The notes below the pieces were generated by a model, which was not told the DNA's origin, did not search any database, and worked only from the letters and a program-made list of their open reading frames with translations. The position numbers and the translations under genes were made by a program. 22,319 bases of DNA, taken from assembly GCF_040548815.1 (NCBI RefSeq), contig NZ_JBEPSM010000007.1, forward strand, positions 1-22,319, written 5' to 3'. Source of the DNA: Kaistia defluvii. Its GTDB lineage: Bacteria; Pseudomonadota; Alphaproteobacteria; Rhizobiales; Kaistiaceae. Below are positions 15,228 through 22,319 of the stretch, piece by piece; position 1 is the stretch's first letter, and each line of letters begins with the position of its first letter.

Positions 15228-15587
15228 TTACTTCAGTTCGATGCCGAGCTTGGCGCGTTCATCCTTGAAGACGACCGCGATCGCATCGATGATCTTCTTG
15301 TCGAGATTGGCCTTGCAGTAAACGATGACCTCGTGTTCCATCTGCTTGCCCTTCTTGATGTCGTAGTAGTGCTTCTTGGCCAGGCCGTTGTACCAGCCGC
15401 TATACCAGGCGGTGAGCGCATCGGCGTCCTGCTGATACGTTCCGGCAAGCTGGGCGCAGGTCAGGGCCTGAACGTCCAGGAAGCCATTTTCGTCGGCATA
15501 AGCGGAAAGCGGCGTCGCGCTCTGGGACAAGGCGACAGAAGCGCCGGATGCCAGGATGGCGCCGGCAAGCAGGACGGTTCGGATCAT
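15228..15587 (-). CDS. HdeA/HdeB-family periplasmic protein
   Basis: 119 residues with a signal peptide cleaved near ALSQS. The mature part carries LDVQALTCAQLAGTYQQDA and WYSGWYNGLAKKHYY, the signature of the alphaproteobacterial branch of the HdeA/HdeB family. Two cysteines (TCAQL and VYCKA) can form the single disulfide of this fold. E. coli HdeA and HdeB are acid-activated chaperones in the periplasm; whether this branch shares that activity is inference. ATG 15587 has GGAG eight bases upstream. The neighbouring minus-strand genes also encode exported proteins. Confidence 0.85.
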   Translation of the reverse strand: MIRTVLLAGAILASGASVALSQSATPLSAYADENGFLDVQALTCAQLAGTYQQDADALTAWYSGWYNGLAKKHYYDIKKGKQMEHEVIVYCKANLDKKIIDAIAVVFKDERAKLGIELK

Positions 15588-15637
15588 TCGGAAACTCCGA
15601 GACTAACTTGGTTTGTCATGCGGCGCCGATCGGCCGA

Positions 15638-16297
15638 CTAGTAGGGGCGATAGGGTGGGTAGTAGGGCGGATAGACCGGGTACGCAGGATAAGGCGCATA
15701 GGCCGGCGGATAGCGATACGCCGCACCCGCCGCGGCCCCTGCATAGAACGCCCCGCGATAGGCCGTTCGCCGCGCCGCGCCGGCGAAGGAGAGCGGCGTC
15801 AGCGGCATGCCGATGATGTCGATGAACACCGATGCCGGGCCGTCAGCCTTGCCGAGGTCACCCTCGAGCACGGCGACGTCGAAGACGATGTTGGCGCCGT
15901 CTGCCTTGGGCGACATCAGCGTCACGACGGCGTCCTTGACGCTCGAGCCGTACTTGTCAAACACCGAAACCGTGGCGTTCGGCGGGTCCTTGGCAAAGCT
16001 GCCGGACCCTTCGGTCCATTCCTCGAGAAGGTGTGCGGTCAGGGCATGGCCGGCGGCGCGCACCGGGCGGTCGGCGAAGATGATCGAGTTGGCCGCGGTG
16101 CCCGTGAGGGTCAGCTTGTTGCCCTCGAGTTTCGCGCCTGCCGCGTTCATGACGATGAGGGCGGGTTCGATCTGGGTCTTGGCGCTGCCGCCGATCGTCT
16201 TCTGCGCCGGGCTCTGAATGGCATCCTGGGCCAGCGCCGCTGGCGCGGCGGCAATGGCGCATAGCACCGCCGCCGTCGACAAGAGGCTTCGTAGCAT
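15638..16297 (-). CDS. Secreted protein with Pro/Tyr-rich tail
   Basis: 219 residues from ATG 16297, preceded by AAGGAG seven bases upstream; a longer frame to 16546 has no such signal. A signal peptide ends AALAQDA. The middle 130 residues look like a beta-sandwich (SPAQKTIGGSAKTQIEPALI, later VFIDIIGMPLTPLSF). The tail is an Ala-rich patch followed by a repetitive PPAYAPYPAYPVYPPYYPP segment. Similar proteins of unknown role occur in rhizobial genomes. The Pro/Tyr tail suggests surface or cell-wall contact. It is the first of three minus-strand genes running to 14714. Confidence 0.75.
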   Translation of the reverse strand: MLRSLLSTAAVLCAIAAAPAALAQDAIQSPAQKTIGGSAKTQIEPALIVMNAAGAKLEGNKLTLTGTAANSIIFADRPVRAAGHALTAHLLEEWTEGSGSFAKDPPNATVSVFDKYGSSVKDAVVTLMSPKADGANIVFDVAVLEGDLGKADGPASVFIDIIGMPLTPLSFAGAARRTAYRGAFYAGAAAGAAYRYPPAYAPYPAYPVYPPYYPPYRPY

Positions 16298-16725
16298 CCT
16301 CGTTCTCCTTGGGTTTTGATTGGAAGCGATAGCGGCCGCTTCACCGTCTGGTCTGCTCGTCCATGCGAACGCCGTTTTTTCAGGGCGCGGCCAACGAGGC
16401 CGCGCCAATCCTGCCGCCGTTCCGCGCGTGTCCTGTCCAGCCCCGGCCAAGCGCGACATCGTCGCCTCGGCCGGGGCACGTTCGCCTGAAATGTCTCGGC
16501 TCGATCGCTTGCTTGTCTGGTGCCGGCAGGGCGGTCTGTGCTCCAACCCGCGCCGCGCCTGCCTGCGAGATCGAACTCTAGCTCGCCGTGTCTTCTTCCC
16601 GTGTCATGGTGCCGTCACTGAAGCGCTGGCGGAGCTTTGGCGCGACTCGAAGGCCTGGTTCAAGACCCGTCAACCTGAAAACCAGACTGCTATCCGGCAC
16701 GACGTATCAGCATGGGCGAGGATAA
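16298..16725. other. Intergenic region with two long hairpins
   Basis: About 430 bases without a supported gene. GGCGCGGCC (16384-16392) pairs perfectly with GGCCGCGCC (16398-16406) across five bases. GCCCCGGCC (16440-16448) pairs with GGCCGGGGC (16469-16477) across 20 bases. Both lie between the DUF1254 gene, which ends at 16726, and the start of the next minus-strand gene. They may form the 3' end of the DUF1254 transcript, although no T-run follows on the minus strand. Confidence 0.55.
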
Positions 16726-18174
16726 CTATCGCGCGACCTGGATGCCGGGGGGCTGCCATGTCCCCGCACCCGCCGGCAGGATCGAAGGCGCTTCGGTCTT
16801 CGGCCAATACAGGCGCATCACGAGATAGATCTCGTCATCCGGCGCCGGAAGCCAATTGGACTCCTTGTCTGGACCGGGGCTGTCCTTTTGGAGGTACAGC
16901 GTCAGCGAGCCGTCCGCGCCCTTCTTCATCCCCTCCAACATCGGCGAGTTTATGAGGTAGCGATGGATCGGATTCTTGACCAGGAGCTGGCTCTTGCCGT
17001 CGTACATCGTAACGGACCAGAACGCATTTACCGGCGGCAGTTGGTCAGGCGCGAAAGTGATGGTGTAGTTATGCTTGCTGCCGTCGAGCGCTCCGCCGGC
17101 AGCGTCCGTTCGGGTGTAGGGGTACATCGCTTCCACGGCATCATTGCCCAGAAGACCGCCCTTCGCAGCCCCGGCGCGCATCACCCAATCGCCGTTGTAG
17201 AAGGCCTCGTCACCAAAGAACGAGCCGACATTCCAGCCGTTGATGCTCTTGTTTCCGCTGGCCAGCCATTTGTCGACTTTGTCGTTGCCCTGCTTCATGC
17301 CGACCAGGATTTCGGCTTTATGTTCGAGCGACAGATCTTTGAATTCGAAGGTCTTGCCCGGACCGATGCCGATCTTCGCCAGCTTTGCGCGAACAGCCTG
17401 ATCCCTTGCCGTCTCGGGCACGAATTGCAGGGCTGCGTCGAGATATTCAAAGAAGTTGTCCTTGATCCCGGCCGTGGTGGCAGGAACGAACGCAATCTCC
17501 GGGGCGGCAGGCGGGGCGGGTTGATCCAGGAAGCCGGAAAGCGGCCGCGCCTTGTAGCCGGCCTGAATTTTCTCGACGTTCGGCATGTCGTCAGGGTTGA
17601 AGAGTTGCGTGCGGATAAGCGCGAGCGGGAATGGCGTTGTCGAGCGGAAGACCTGCTTGATCCCGGGGGGCGTTTCACCCTTCCAGTCGGGACCGACCAC
17701 CAGATAGTCGCCCGCCTCTGATCCCGTGGCGCGCGTTCCGATATAGCCAAAATTGTAGGTGTTGCCGTCGATCAGCTGGACCGCGTAGTAGCGTTCCTTT
17801 TCGATCGCCGGCACCGAAATGACCATTGGCTCAGCGCGCAAATCCAGCCAGATGAACGAGTAGGGCGTGTCGCTGTTCGGCGTGATGACGGCCGTATCCG
17901 CCGGAGTGGCGACATGGTGCAGGCTGTTTATCTCGTTGAACGGCGCCTTGAACTGCCCCGAGTTCTTGTCGACAGCAAACTCTTGCATGACAGCATAGAT
18001 CATCACGAGCGGCAGGCCGAAGGTGAAGCCTTCCTCGGCAATGTCCTTGGCCTCCAGCAGGCTGGGCCATTCCGCCTTGTTCTTTGCAATGGCGGGGGCG
18101 AACTTCGCCGTCGTTGCAACGATGGCAGCCATCGCAGCAGAGCGAAGGAGATCCCGTTTCGTCAGCATAAGCAT
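16726..18174 (-). CDS. DUF1254/DUF1214 exported protein
   Basis: 482 residues from ATG 18174, which has AAGGAAG about eight bases upstream; a longer TTG-started frame to 18210 adds 12 residues. A signal-like N-terminus (KRDLLRSAAMAAIVATTAKF) is followed by the DUF1254 region (FGLPLVMIYAVMQEF, then TPNSDTPYSFIWLDL) and the DUF1214 C-terminal region (NAFWSVTMYDGKSQLLVKNP and SNWLPAP). These two domains almost always occur together. The reaction is unknown. The upstream small Cys/Gly-rich gene ends 36 bases before this start, so they may be co-transcribed. Confidence 0.88.
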   Translation of the reverse strand: MLMLTKRDLLRSAAMAAIVATTAKFAPAIAKNKAEWPSLLEAKDIAEEGFTFGLPLVMIYAVMQEFAVDKNSGQFKAPFNEINSLHHVATPADTAVITPNSDTPYSFIWLDLRAEPMVISVPAIEKERYYAVQLIDGNTYNFGYIGTRATGSEAGDYLVVGPDWKGETPPGIKQVFRSTTPFPLALIRTQLFNPDDMPNVEKIQAGYKARPLSGFLDQPAPPAAPEIAFVPATTAGIKDNFFEYLDAALQFVPETARDQAVRAKLAKIGIGPGKTFEFKDLSLEHKAEILVGMKQGNDKVDKWLASGNKSINGWNVGSFFGDEAFYNGDWVMRAGAAKGGLLGNDAVEAMYPYTRTDAAGGALDGSKHNYTITFAPDQLPPVNAFWSVTMYDGKSQLLVKNPIHRYLINSPMLEGMKKGADGSLTLYLQKDSPGPDKESNWLPAPDDEIYLVMRLYWPKTEAPSILPAGAGTWQPPGIQVAR

Positions 18175-18210
18175 CTGAATTACTTCCTTCTTGAACTTGC
18201 GAAGAGACAA

Positions 18211-18609
18211 TTATCGCGGGCAAACGTCCCAAAAACCGCTCGTCCGGTTGGGCGTCGTATAGTACCAGCAGTATCCGGGCTTAGGCGGGGTGCCGGCGAC
18301 AGCAACGGCTGTGGCACCAGCAATGAAACCGATGGCTGCCCCTGCGGCAATCGCGCCACCGGGGCGCCAATAGCGGTGCGGATTCACAACAACGACGCCG
18401 CGCGGGCGGTATCCCGGAACGCCATAGCCTGGCCTGACCGCACCGGCTGCGCATCCGCGTGGGCCACATCCGGCTGCCGCGCAGCCTCGGGGTCCACAGG
18501 CGGCTCCGCCAGACCGATAGGCCTGAGCCGGTGTGCTCGAGAGCAATGGCATGGCCAGCACAGCTGCAACCCCCGCCGAAAGGAGCGATAACTTAAGCAT
18601 CTTTAGCAC
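18211..18609 (-). CDS. Small exported Cys/Gly-rich protein
   Basis: 132 residues from GTG 18609, with AGAAGG eight bases upstream; ATG 18600 is the alternative. A signal peptide ends AQAYRSG. The next segment holds an imperfect repeat, ACGPRGCAA then GCGPRGCAA, with four cysteines in CGPRGC pairs. A hydrophobic helix (GGAIAAGAAIGFIAGATAVA) then follows, and the C-terminus has two more cysteines (YCWYYTTPNRTSGFWDVCPR). This layout is common in small rhizobial envelope proteins of unknown role. Pairing of the CGPRGC cysteines or metal binding is possible but not shown. Confidence 0.75.
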   Translation of the reverse strand: MLKMLKLSLLSAGVAAVLAMPLLSSTPAQAYRSGGAACGPRGCAAAGCGPRGCAAGAVRPGYGVPGYRPRGVVVVNPHRYWRPGGAIAAGAAIGFIAGATAVAVAGTPPKPGYCWYYTTPNRTSGFWDVCPR

Positions 18610-18712
18610 AGAAATTGCCTTCTACTATTAATCGAGTTGAAGCGCTCGAGTTCGACTTGCTGAGTGAGAAGCGTCGCGGGAGCCAGTTCAGCGGTTGCAG
18701 CCGGATGCGCAC

Positions 18713-19534
18713 TCACTTTTTGGGGAACAGGAACTGCAATTGCGCGCGGATCTGCCATTGCGGACCGACATCGTCGGGCGCGATGACATTGTAGTAAGCG
18801 CCGACCTGCGCATTGATGGGTTGCTTGCCGAGCCGGAAGACACGGCCGAACGCCCCGCCGATCGGCAGGGTCCAGCGATTGTCGTTCTCGGCCATCCAGT
18901 TCGCCGTGACGAGCGGGGATGACGAAGCGTACCAACCGTCCTTGAAGTTGTAGTTCACGAACGGCTGGAGCGTCATCTGGTTGACGTCCTTCCGACTAGA
19001 ATCGCCGGCGATCGACCAGATATTGTTGACCAGGGCGCCGTAGACCCACGGTCCGTCCATGATGAGACCGACGGCCGAGGGGCCAGCGCCCCACTTTCCG
19101 GATCCGAGGTCGTCGTCGGTGGCTGTCGGCAGCAGGACGGCCGGTCCAACGCCCCAGATGAACTTGCCCGAGTGAGCGGGCGACAGAAACGCGCTGACTG
19201 TCGTGTCGCCCAGGCCGAAGATTCGGTTGCTATCCGGATAGAGTTGCGGCTGGGAAATGACGGGGACGATCGTTCTGGTTATCAGATTCCAATCCGGTGA
19301 GAGACTAATCGGAATAACCGGCTGTATATTGATGACTTCCTGTGTCTCACTGTAGGGGCCGTAGCCGGGGTTTGTATTAAACTGAAATGGCAAACTGATC
19401 ATGTCAGCGACTGGATTCTGAGCCGCCTTGGCAAGTTCTTCGGTGCTTGTCGATTTATCTTCGGCGAAGGATTTACCGGGAAACGACAAAACCGCGATCA
19501 GCGCCAACGCGAGTAGAGACCGATTGGTCCGCAT
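18713..19534 (-). CDS. Probable outer-membrane beta-barrel transporter-like protein
   Basis: 273 residues from ATG 19534. The open frame continues upstream to 19783, but a typical signal peptide (MRTNRSLLALALIAVLSF, cut after SFAED) begins at this ATG. The mature protein has alternating hydrophobic strands with aromatic ends, for example QEVINIQPVIPISLSPDWN, FIWGVGPAVLLPTA and ALVNNIWSIAG, and ends in QLQFLFPKK. It resembles transporter-type outer-membrane proteins often annotated as neuromedin U-like. Substrate is unknown. It is transcribed divergently from an AraC-type regulator, which may control it. Confidence 0.75.
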   Translation of the reverse strand: MRTNRSLLALALIAVLSFPGKSFAEDKSTSTEELAKAAQNPVADMISLPFQFNTNPGYGPYSETQEVINIQPVIPISLSPDWNLITRTIVPVISQPQLYPDSNRIFGLGDTTVSAFLSPAHSGKFIWGVGPAVLLPTATDDDLGSGKWGAGPSAVGLIMDGPWVYGALVNNIWSIAGDSSRKDVNQMTLQPFVNYNFKDGWYASSSPLVTANWMAENDNRWTLPIGGAFGRVFRLGKQPINAQVGAYYNVIAPDDVGPQWQIRAQLQFLFPKK

Positions 19535-19821
19535 CGGTGTGCATTTCCCACCGGCTCTAAATCTAGCGTCGGGCCATGCGAACTCAGCGGCATCCGTAGC
19601 AGACAGGGTGGAAACTGCTTGAATCCGGCCATGGGGGCGATTGACTAGCATGAACGTCGTCATCACAGTCACGGTCGAAACGCCCCCCGGCAATATTCGA
19701 AGTTGTGCCGGCAGCCAAAGAGCATCTCTTTGGCTTGGCGCACGTCTACTAAAAAGCGGCATGTCGACTTCGAGACCACTCATTTTGCGCCATCGTCGCG
19801 CTTTTTAGGGAAATAGCGGGC
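19535..19821. promoter_or_regulatory. Divergent regulatory region with two inverted repeats
   Basis: Between the outer-membrane protein gene and the araC-type gene. GCCAAAGAG-CAT-CTCTTTGGC (19714-19734) is a perfect 9-bp inverted repeat with a three-base spacer. CTAAAAAGCG (19749-19758) is repeated inverted as CGCTTTTTAG (19799-19808), 40 bases apart, with the second copy 13 bases before the araC-type start. These are good candidates for binding sites of the AraC-type regulator or for autoregulation by DNA looping. No direct evidence for either. Confidence 0.5.
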
Positions 19822-20829
19822 ATGGCCGAGATCCCGGTTATCTCCAGTCACATCCTGCACGGCATCCCGGATTTCGTGCGTCGGGAAGTCGGGGCGAAAG
19901 CACTGTTGCATGCCAATCGCGCCGCCGGCTTCGATCTTGAGCTGGTCGAGGGCCGGAATTGCTTTATCCCCCACGCGGCGGTTCTCGGCTTTGTCAATGC
20001 CGCGGCACGAGTGGCGGGCGAGCAAAATCTTGGAGTCTTGATGGCTCCACAGATGGACGCCGCCAACTATGGTAGTTACGGGCACTATGTGATCGGCGCC
20101 GACACGCTCGGCGAATCCATCGGGCGCGCCATCTCGGCCCTCCGTTTTCACAGCACGGCTGACCGAATGGCCATCGACATCATCGGGGACGAAGTGCGCT
20201 ACGGCTACCGCTTCGCCTTGGCCGGTCGCGACGGCTACGATATGATCGCCAGCGCGGCGGCCGGCGTTCTGCTGAGCGTCTTCAGGGCTTACCTGCCCCT
20301 TGACTGGAGGCCGTTGCGAATCGAGCTGGACATCAGCAAGCCATGCCGGGCCGGGCTGCTGGAAGACGTCTTCCAATGCCCGGTTCATTTCAACGCTTCG
20401 GCGGTGACCATCGTCACGGAAAGCCGATATTTATCCGTTGGCCGGCGGCACGTGCCATCGCCGATTGTCACCATCGAAGATGTGGAGCGAGATCGGCAGG
20501 GTGGGGCGCCGCGCGATTTGCTCGACGTCGTCCTGGAGCAAATTCGTGCCCAGGTTCTCGCCGGCAGCGTGTCCATCGATAGCGCGGCCCAATCCATGGA
20601 CACGAGCGTGCGAACCCTGCAACGCGAGCTGAATCGGGTTGGCGCCGATTTTCGCAGCCTGGCGAACGCGATGCGGTATCAGCGCGCGATTGAGCTGCTA
20701 CGCCACACCAACGGATCGATCACCCGTGTCTCGGCGGAGATGGGGTATTCTTCTCCCGCCAATTTCGCGCGCGCCTTTCGAAAGGCGGACGGACGTGCAC
20801 CGCGAGATTTTCGTTCCAAGCCATACTAG
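19822..20829 (+). CDS. AraC-family transcriptional regulator
   Basis: 335 residues. The N-terminal 200 residues match the arabinose-binding-like domain of the AraC/OruR group (GFVNAAARVAGEQNLGVLM, then FRAYLPLDWRPLRIELDI). The C-terminal 90 residues form the double helix-turn-helix: SIDSAAQSMDTSVRTLQREL is the first and ITRVSAEMGYSSPANFARAF the second, with the closing GRAPRDFR typical of the family. This group usually senses a small organic molecule and activates nearby genes. The divergent outer-membrane protein gene and the inverted repeats between them make that gene a likely target. Confidence 0.88.
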   Translation: MAEIPVISSHILHGIPDFVRREVGAKALLHANRAAGFDLELVEGRNCFIPHAAVLGFVNAAARVAGEQNLGVLMAPQMDAANYGSYGHYVIGADTLGESIGRAISALRFHSTADRMAIDIIGDEVRYGYRFALAGRDGYDMIASAAAGVLLSVFRAYLPLDWRPLRIELDISKPCRAGLLEDVFQCPVHFNASAVTIVTESRYLSVGRRHVPSPIVTIEDVERDRQGGAPRDLLDVVLEQIRAQVLAGSVSIDSAAQSMDTSVRTLQRELNRVGADFRSLANAMRYQRAIELLRHTNGSITRVSAEMGYSSPANFARAFRKADGRAPRDFRSKPY

Positions 20830-20892
20830 GCAGCATGCGGCCATTCGGATTGGCAATATCAGTCGCCGACGATCGCCTTTTCTCGCAGCCCG

Positions 20893-21591
20893 ATGCAGCT
20901 CGAACCAAAAAGTGCTTCCGGCTGCGGCTTGGCCTCTCTATCTGCACCCGAGACCAAGCCTGATTGGGCTCGTCTCGTCGGCAACATCATTCCCAAGGCG
21001 CTGCCGCTCGGCTGGTCGACGGCGCGCGACCTCGGCCTCGACGGCAATGCCCGCTACTGCCTGCTCGCCGGCGATATCGGCAACGACTACCCCCTCGTCG
21101 TCGGCAAGAGTTATGACAAAATTGAGACCGTCGGGGTCACTACAGCGGGTATCTTCGTATGGGCGACCTTCATCGTTTTGCTCGCCGCCATCGCGCTGGA
21201 TCCTGGCAGTGCGCCTGCAGCGGCGGATGGAAGCGATCGCTGACACGTTGGCCCGGATCTCGGAGGGCGAGCTCGACGCCCGCATTCCGCTGCTCGGCGA
21301 CGGCGACGACATCGACGTGCTCTCCGTCCGAATCAACGCAACGCTCGGCCGGCTGTCCAGCCTCTTCGAGGGCATGAAGCAGGATACAGCCGACATCGCG
21401 CATGATTTGAAGTGCCGTTGAACCGGCTCAAGGCCGACGCCCAGAGCGACCGGATCAATGCTACCTTCGACGCCCGGCTGCGCATCGCCCTGATCGAGGC
21501 CGGTGCGCGCAAGGTCCGCTTCGCGTCGATCCAGCGGAATGGTTTCCGCTGCCACTTCGGCATTCTCTTCTTTGGCAAATGCCACCCTTAG
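20893..21591 (+). pseudogene. Decayed sensor histidine kinase
   Basis: Fragments of one kinase lie in three frames. From 20893 a periplasmic segment (PDWARLVGNIIPKALPLGW) runs to a membrane helix (GIFVWATFIVLLAAIAL). After a frame change near 21198 it continues with RLQRRMEAIADTLARISEGE, a HAMP linker, to AHDLK, the phospho-accepting histidine box. A second frame change near 21413 leads to PLNRL, but the sequence jumps at once to ADAQSDRINATFDARLRIAL, so part of the dimerisation helix is deleted. The frame ends at 21591 with no ATP-binding domain. The N-terminal start also appears lost. It cannot encode a working kinase. No response-regulator gene is adjacent. Confidence 0.8.
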
Positions 21592-21986
21592 TGGGGCGGA
21601 TCTCCCGTCAAATACTGTCCAAAGTCGAATAGCCGACAGCGTAAAATAATGTTGCAACGAATTGGCGGCTGGCGCGAGGTTTTGCTGGTTCGCAGTCGGT
21701 TCAATGCCCGACATGAGGCGCGTTGCAGGCTATTGCGGAATGGCTGAATTTTGGCCGTTTCGCCCTGAATGCGGACTGTCAGCTTCCGGCCCCAATCCGG
21801 ACGATAGGCGTGATGGCATATCGCCCGAACCAACTCATAGCAGTTCACCACTTTCTCGTGAGCTAATGGAGCGGCCCCTGGCGGCCAGTGCCGGCGCTAT
21901 TGAGACGCTTATGCGTGGCGCGCCGCGCACCGGCGCTGTCCATCATGCATTCCGGCACGACATTTCTGGCGGCAAAAGGCCGAGCG
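21592..21986. other. Gene-free stretch after the kinase remnant
   Basis: About 395 bases with short open frames on both strands but no protein-like composition, ribosome binding site or motif. I see no terminator with a T-run. Confidence 0.5.
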
Positions 21987-22319
21987 CTATAGCTCGACGC
22001 GGAAACGATAACGGTCGGCGCGATAGGTCACGACAGCGAACTCGACCGGCAGGCCAGCGGTTGACTTCGCGATTCTCGTCACCACCAGCACAGCGGACGC
22101 CAGCTCGACATCCAGGAGTTGCGCGATTTCCTGGCTGGCCAGATTGGCCTCGATGAATTCGACACCGCCGGAAATCTCGATGCCCAGATTCTCGCGCAGC
22201 CAGGCATAGAGCGAGCCGCCAGCCAGCAGCGCCTCGGTTGGCGGCGCCATCGCGCCGAACACGTCGGGCCGGATCCACGACACCGAATAGCCCATCAACC
22301 GGTCATTGGCGCGCAGCAG
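21987..22319 (-). CDS. GntR-family regulator, UTRA domain (5' end outside window)
   Basis: The last 110 residues of a protein that runs off the right edge. Its visible part starts LLRANDRLMGYSVSWIRPDV. It carries a UTRA ligand-binding fold of the HutC subfamily: SGGVEFIEANLASQEIAQLL, then VLVVTRIAKSTAGLPVEF and the closing YRADRYRFRVEL. The N-terminal winged helix that would bind DNA lies beyond the window. UTRA-type GntR proteins sense small metabolites and usually repress an adjacent operon, which is not visible here. Confidence 0.85.
   Translation of the reverse strand: MLRANDRLMGYSVSWIRPDVFGAMAPPTEALLAGGSLYAWLRENLGIEISGGVEFIEANLASQEIAQLLDVELASAVLVVTRIAKSTAGLPVEFAVVTYRADRYRFRVEL

Noticed and set aside
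15548..16264. 238-codon plus-strand frame opposite the Pro/Tyr-tailed protein
   Set aside because: Arg/Gly-rich shadow of a gene with a clear signal peptide and ribosome binding site.
1..22319. CRISPR array or rRNA
   Set aside because: No regularly spaced repeats and no rRNA-like conserved blocks were seen on either strand.

Overview
The window looks like an accessory, mobile-element-rich stretch of an alphaproteobacterial chromosome, probably of the order Hyphomicrobiales and near Bradyrhizobium/Rhodopseudomonas. This rests on the high-GC coding style and on recognisable families: an HdeA-like protein with the WYSGWYNGLAKKH block, DUF1254, DUF2721, and a proline/tyrosine-rich secreted protein. 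The genus is inference. No rRNA, complete tRNA or CRISPR array was seen.

Region 1 (1-2230) is eroded, gene-poor DNA. It has the last codons of a gene entering from the left, a truncated periplasmic sulfatase (605-919), a tandem-hairpin terminator or attenuator (1279-1350), and two tiny paralogous genes (1459-1560 and 1975-2067). These encode 33- and 30-residue peptides with a lasso-like leader (MKK-x-YE-x-P...L-x-x-IAA) and unrelated tails. I read them as precursors of ribosomally made, modified peptides. Strong hairpins follow or separate them, and no maturation enzyme is in the window.

Region 2 (2229-8290) is an integration hot spot. The 3' part of a tRNA-Arg(CCG) gene (2727-2778) lies between a C-terminal integrase remnant on one side and a full integrase (2865-4076) on the other. 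This is the arrangement left by island insertion into a tRNA gene. An unknown 334-residue protein follows. After it comes a compact five-gene unit (5536-8211) in which every gene overlaps the next: an excisionase-like HTH protein, an unannotated 50-residue ORF, a DUF1376-like protein, an HTH plus zinc-ribbon protein, and a second tyrosine recombinase. The unit ends at a strong hairpin.

Region 3 (8504-14327) is a defence module. A nuclease with E...GND...EAK residues and a 1233-residue Ski2-like helicase share a TGATG stop-start overlap on the minus strand. They resemble HamA/HamB (Hachiman) or AbpA/AbpB. Divergent from them is a second PD-(D/E)XK nuclease gene, broken by one frameshift near 13530.

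Region 4 (14714-20829) encodes mostly exported or envelope proteins on the minus strand: DUF2721, an HdeA-like chaperone, a Pro/Tyr-rich secreted protein, a DUF1254 protein, a Cys/Gly-rich small protein and a probable outer-membrane beta-barrel protein. A divergent AraC-type regulator lies next to the last of these, and the shared intergenic region carries two clear inverted repeats. Region 5 (20830-22319) holds a decayed sensor histidine kinase and the UTRA half of a GntR-family regulator that runs off the right edge.
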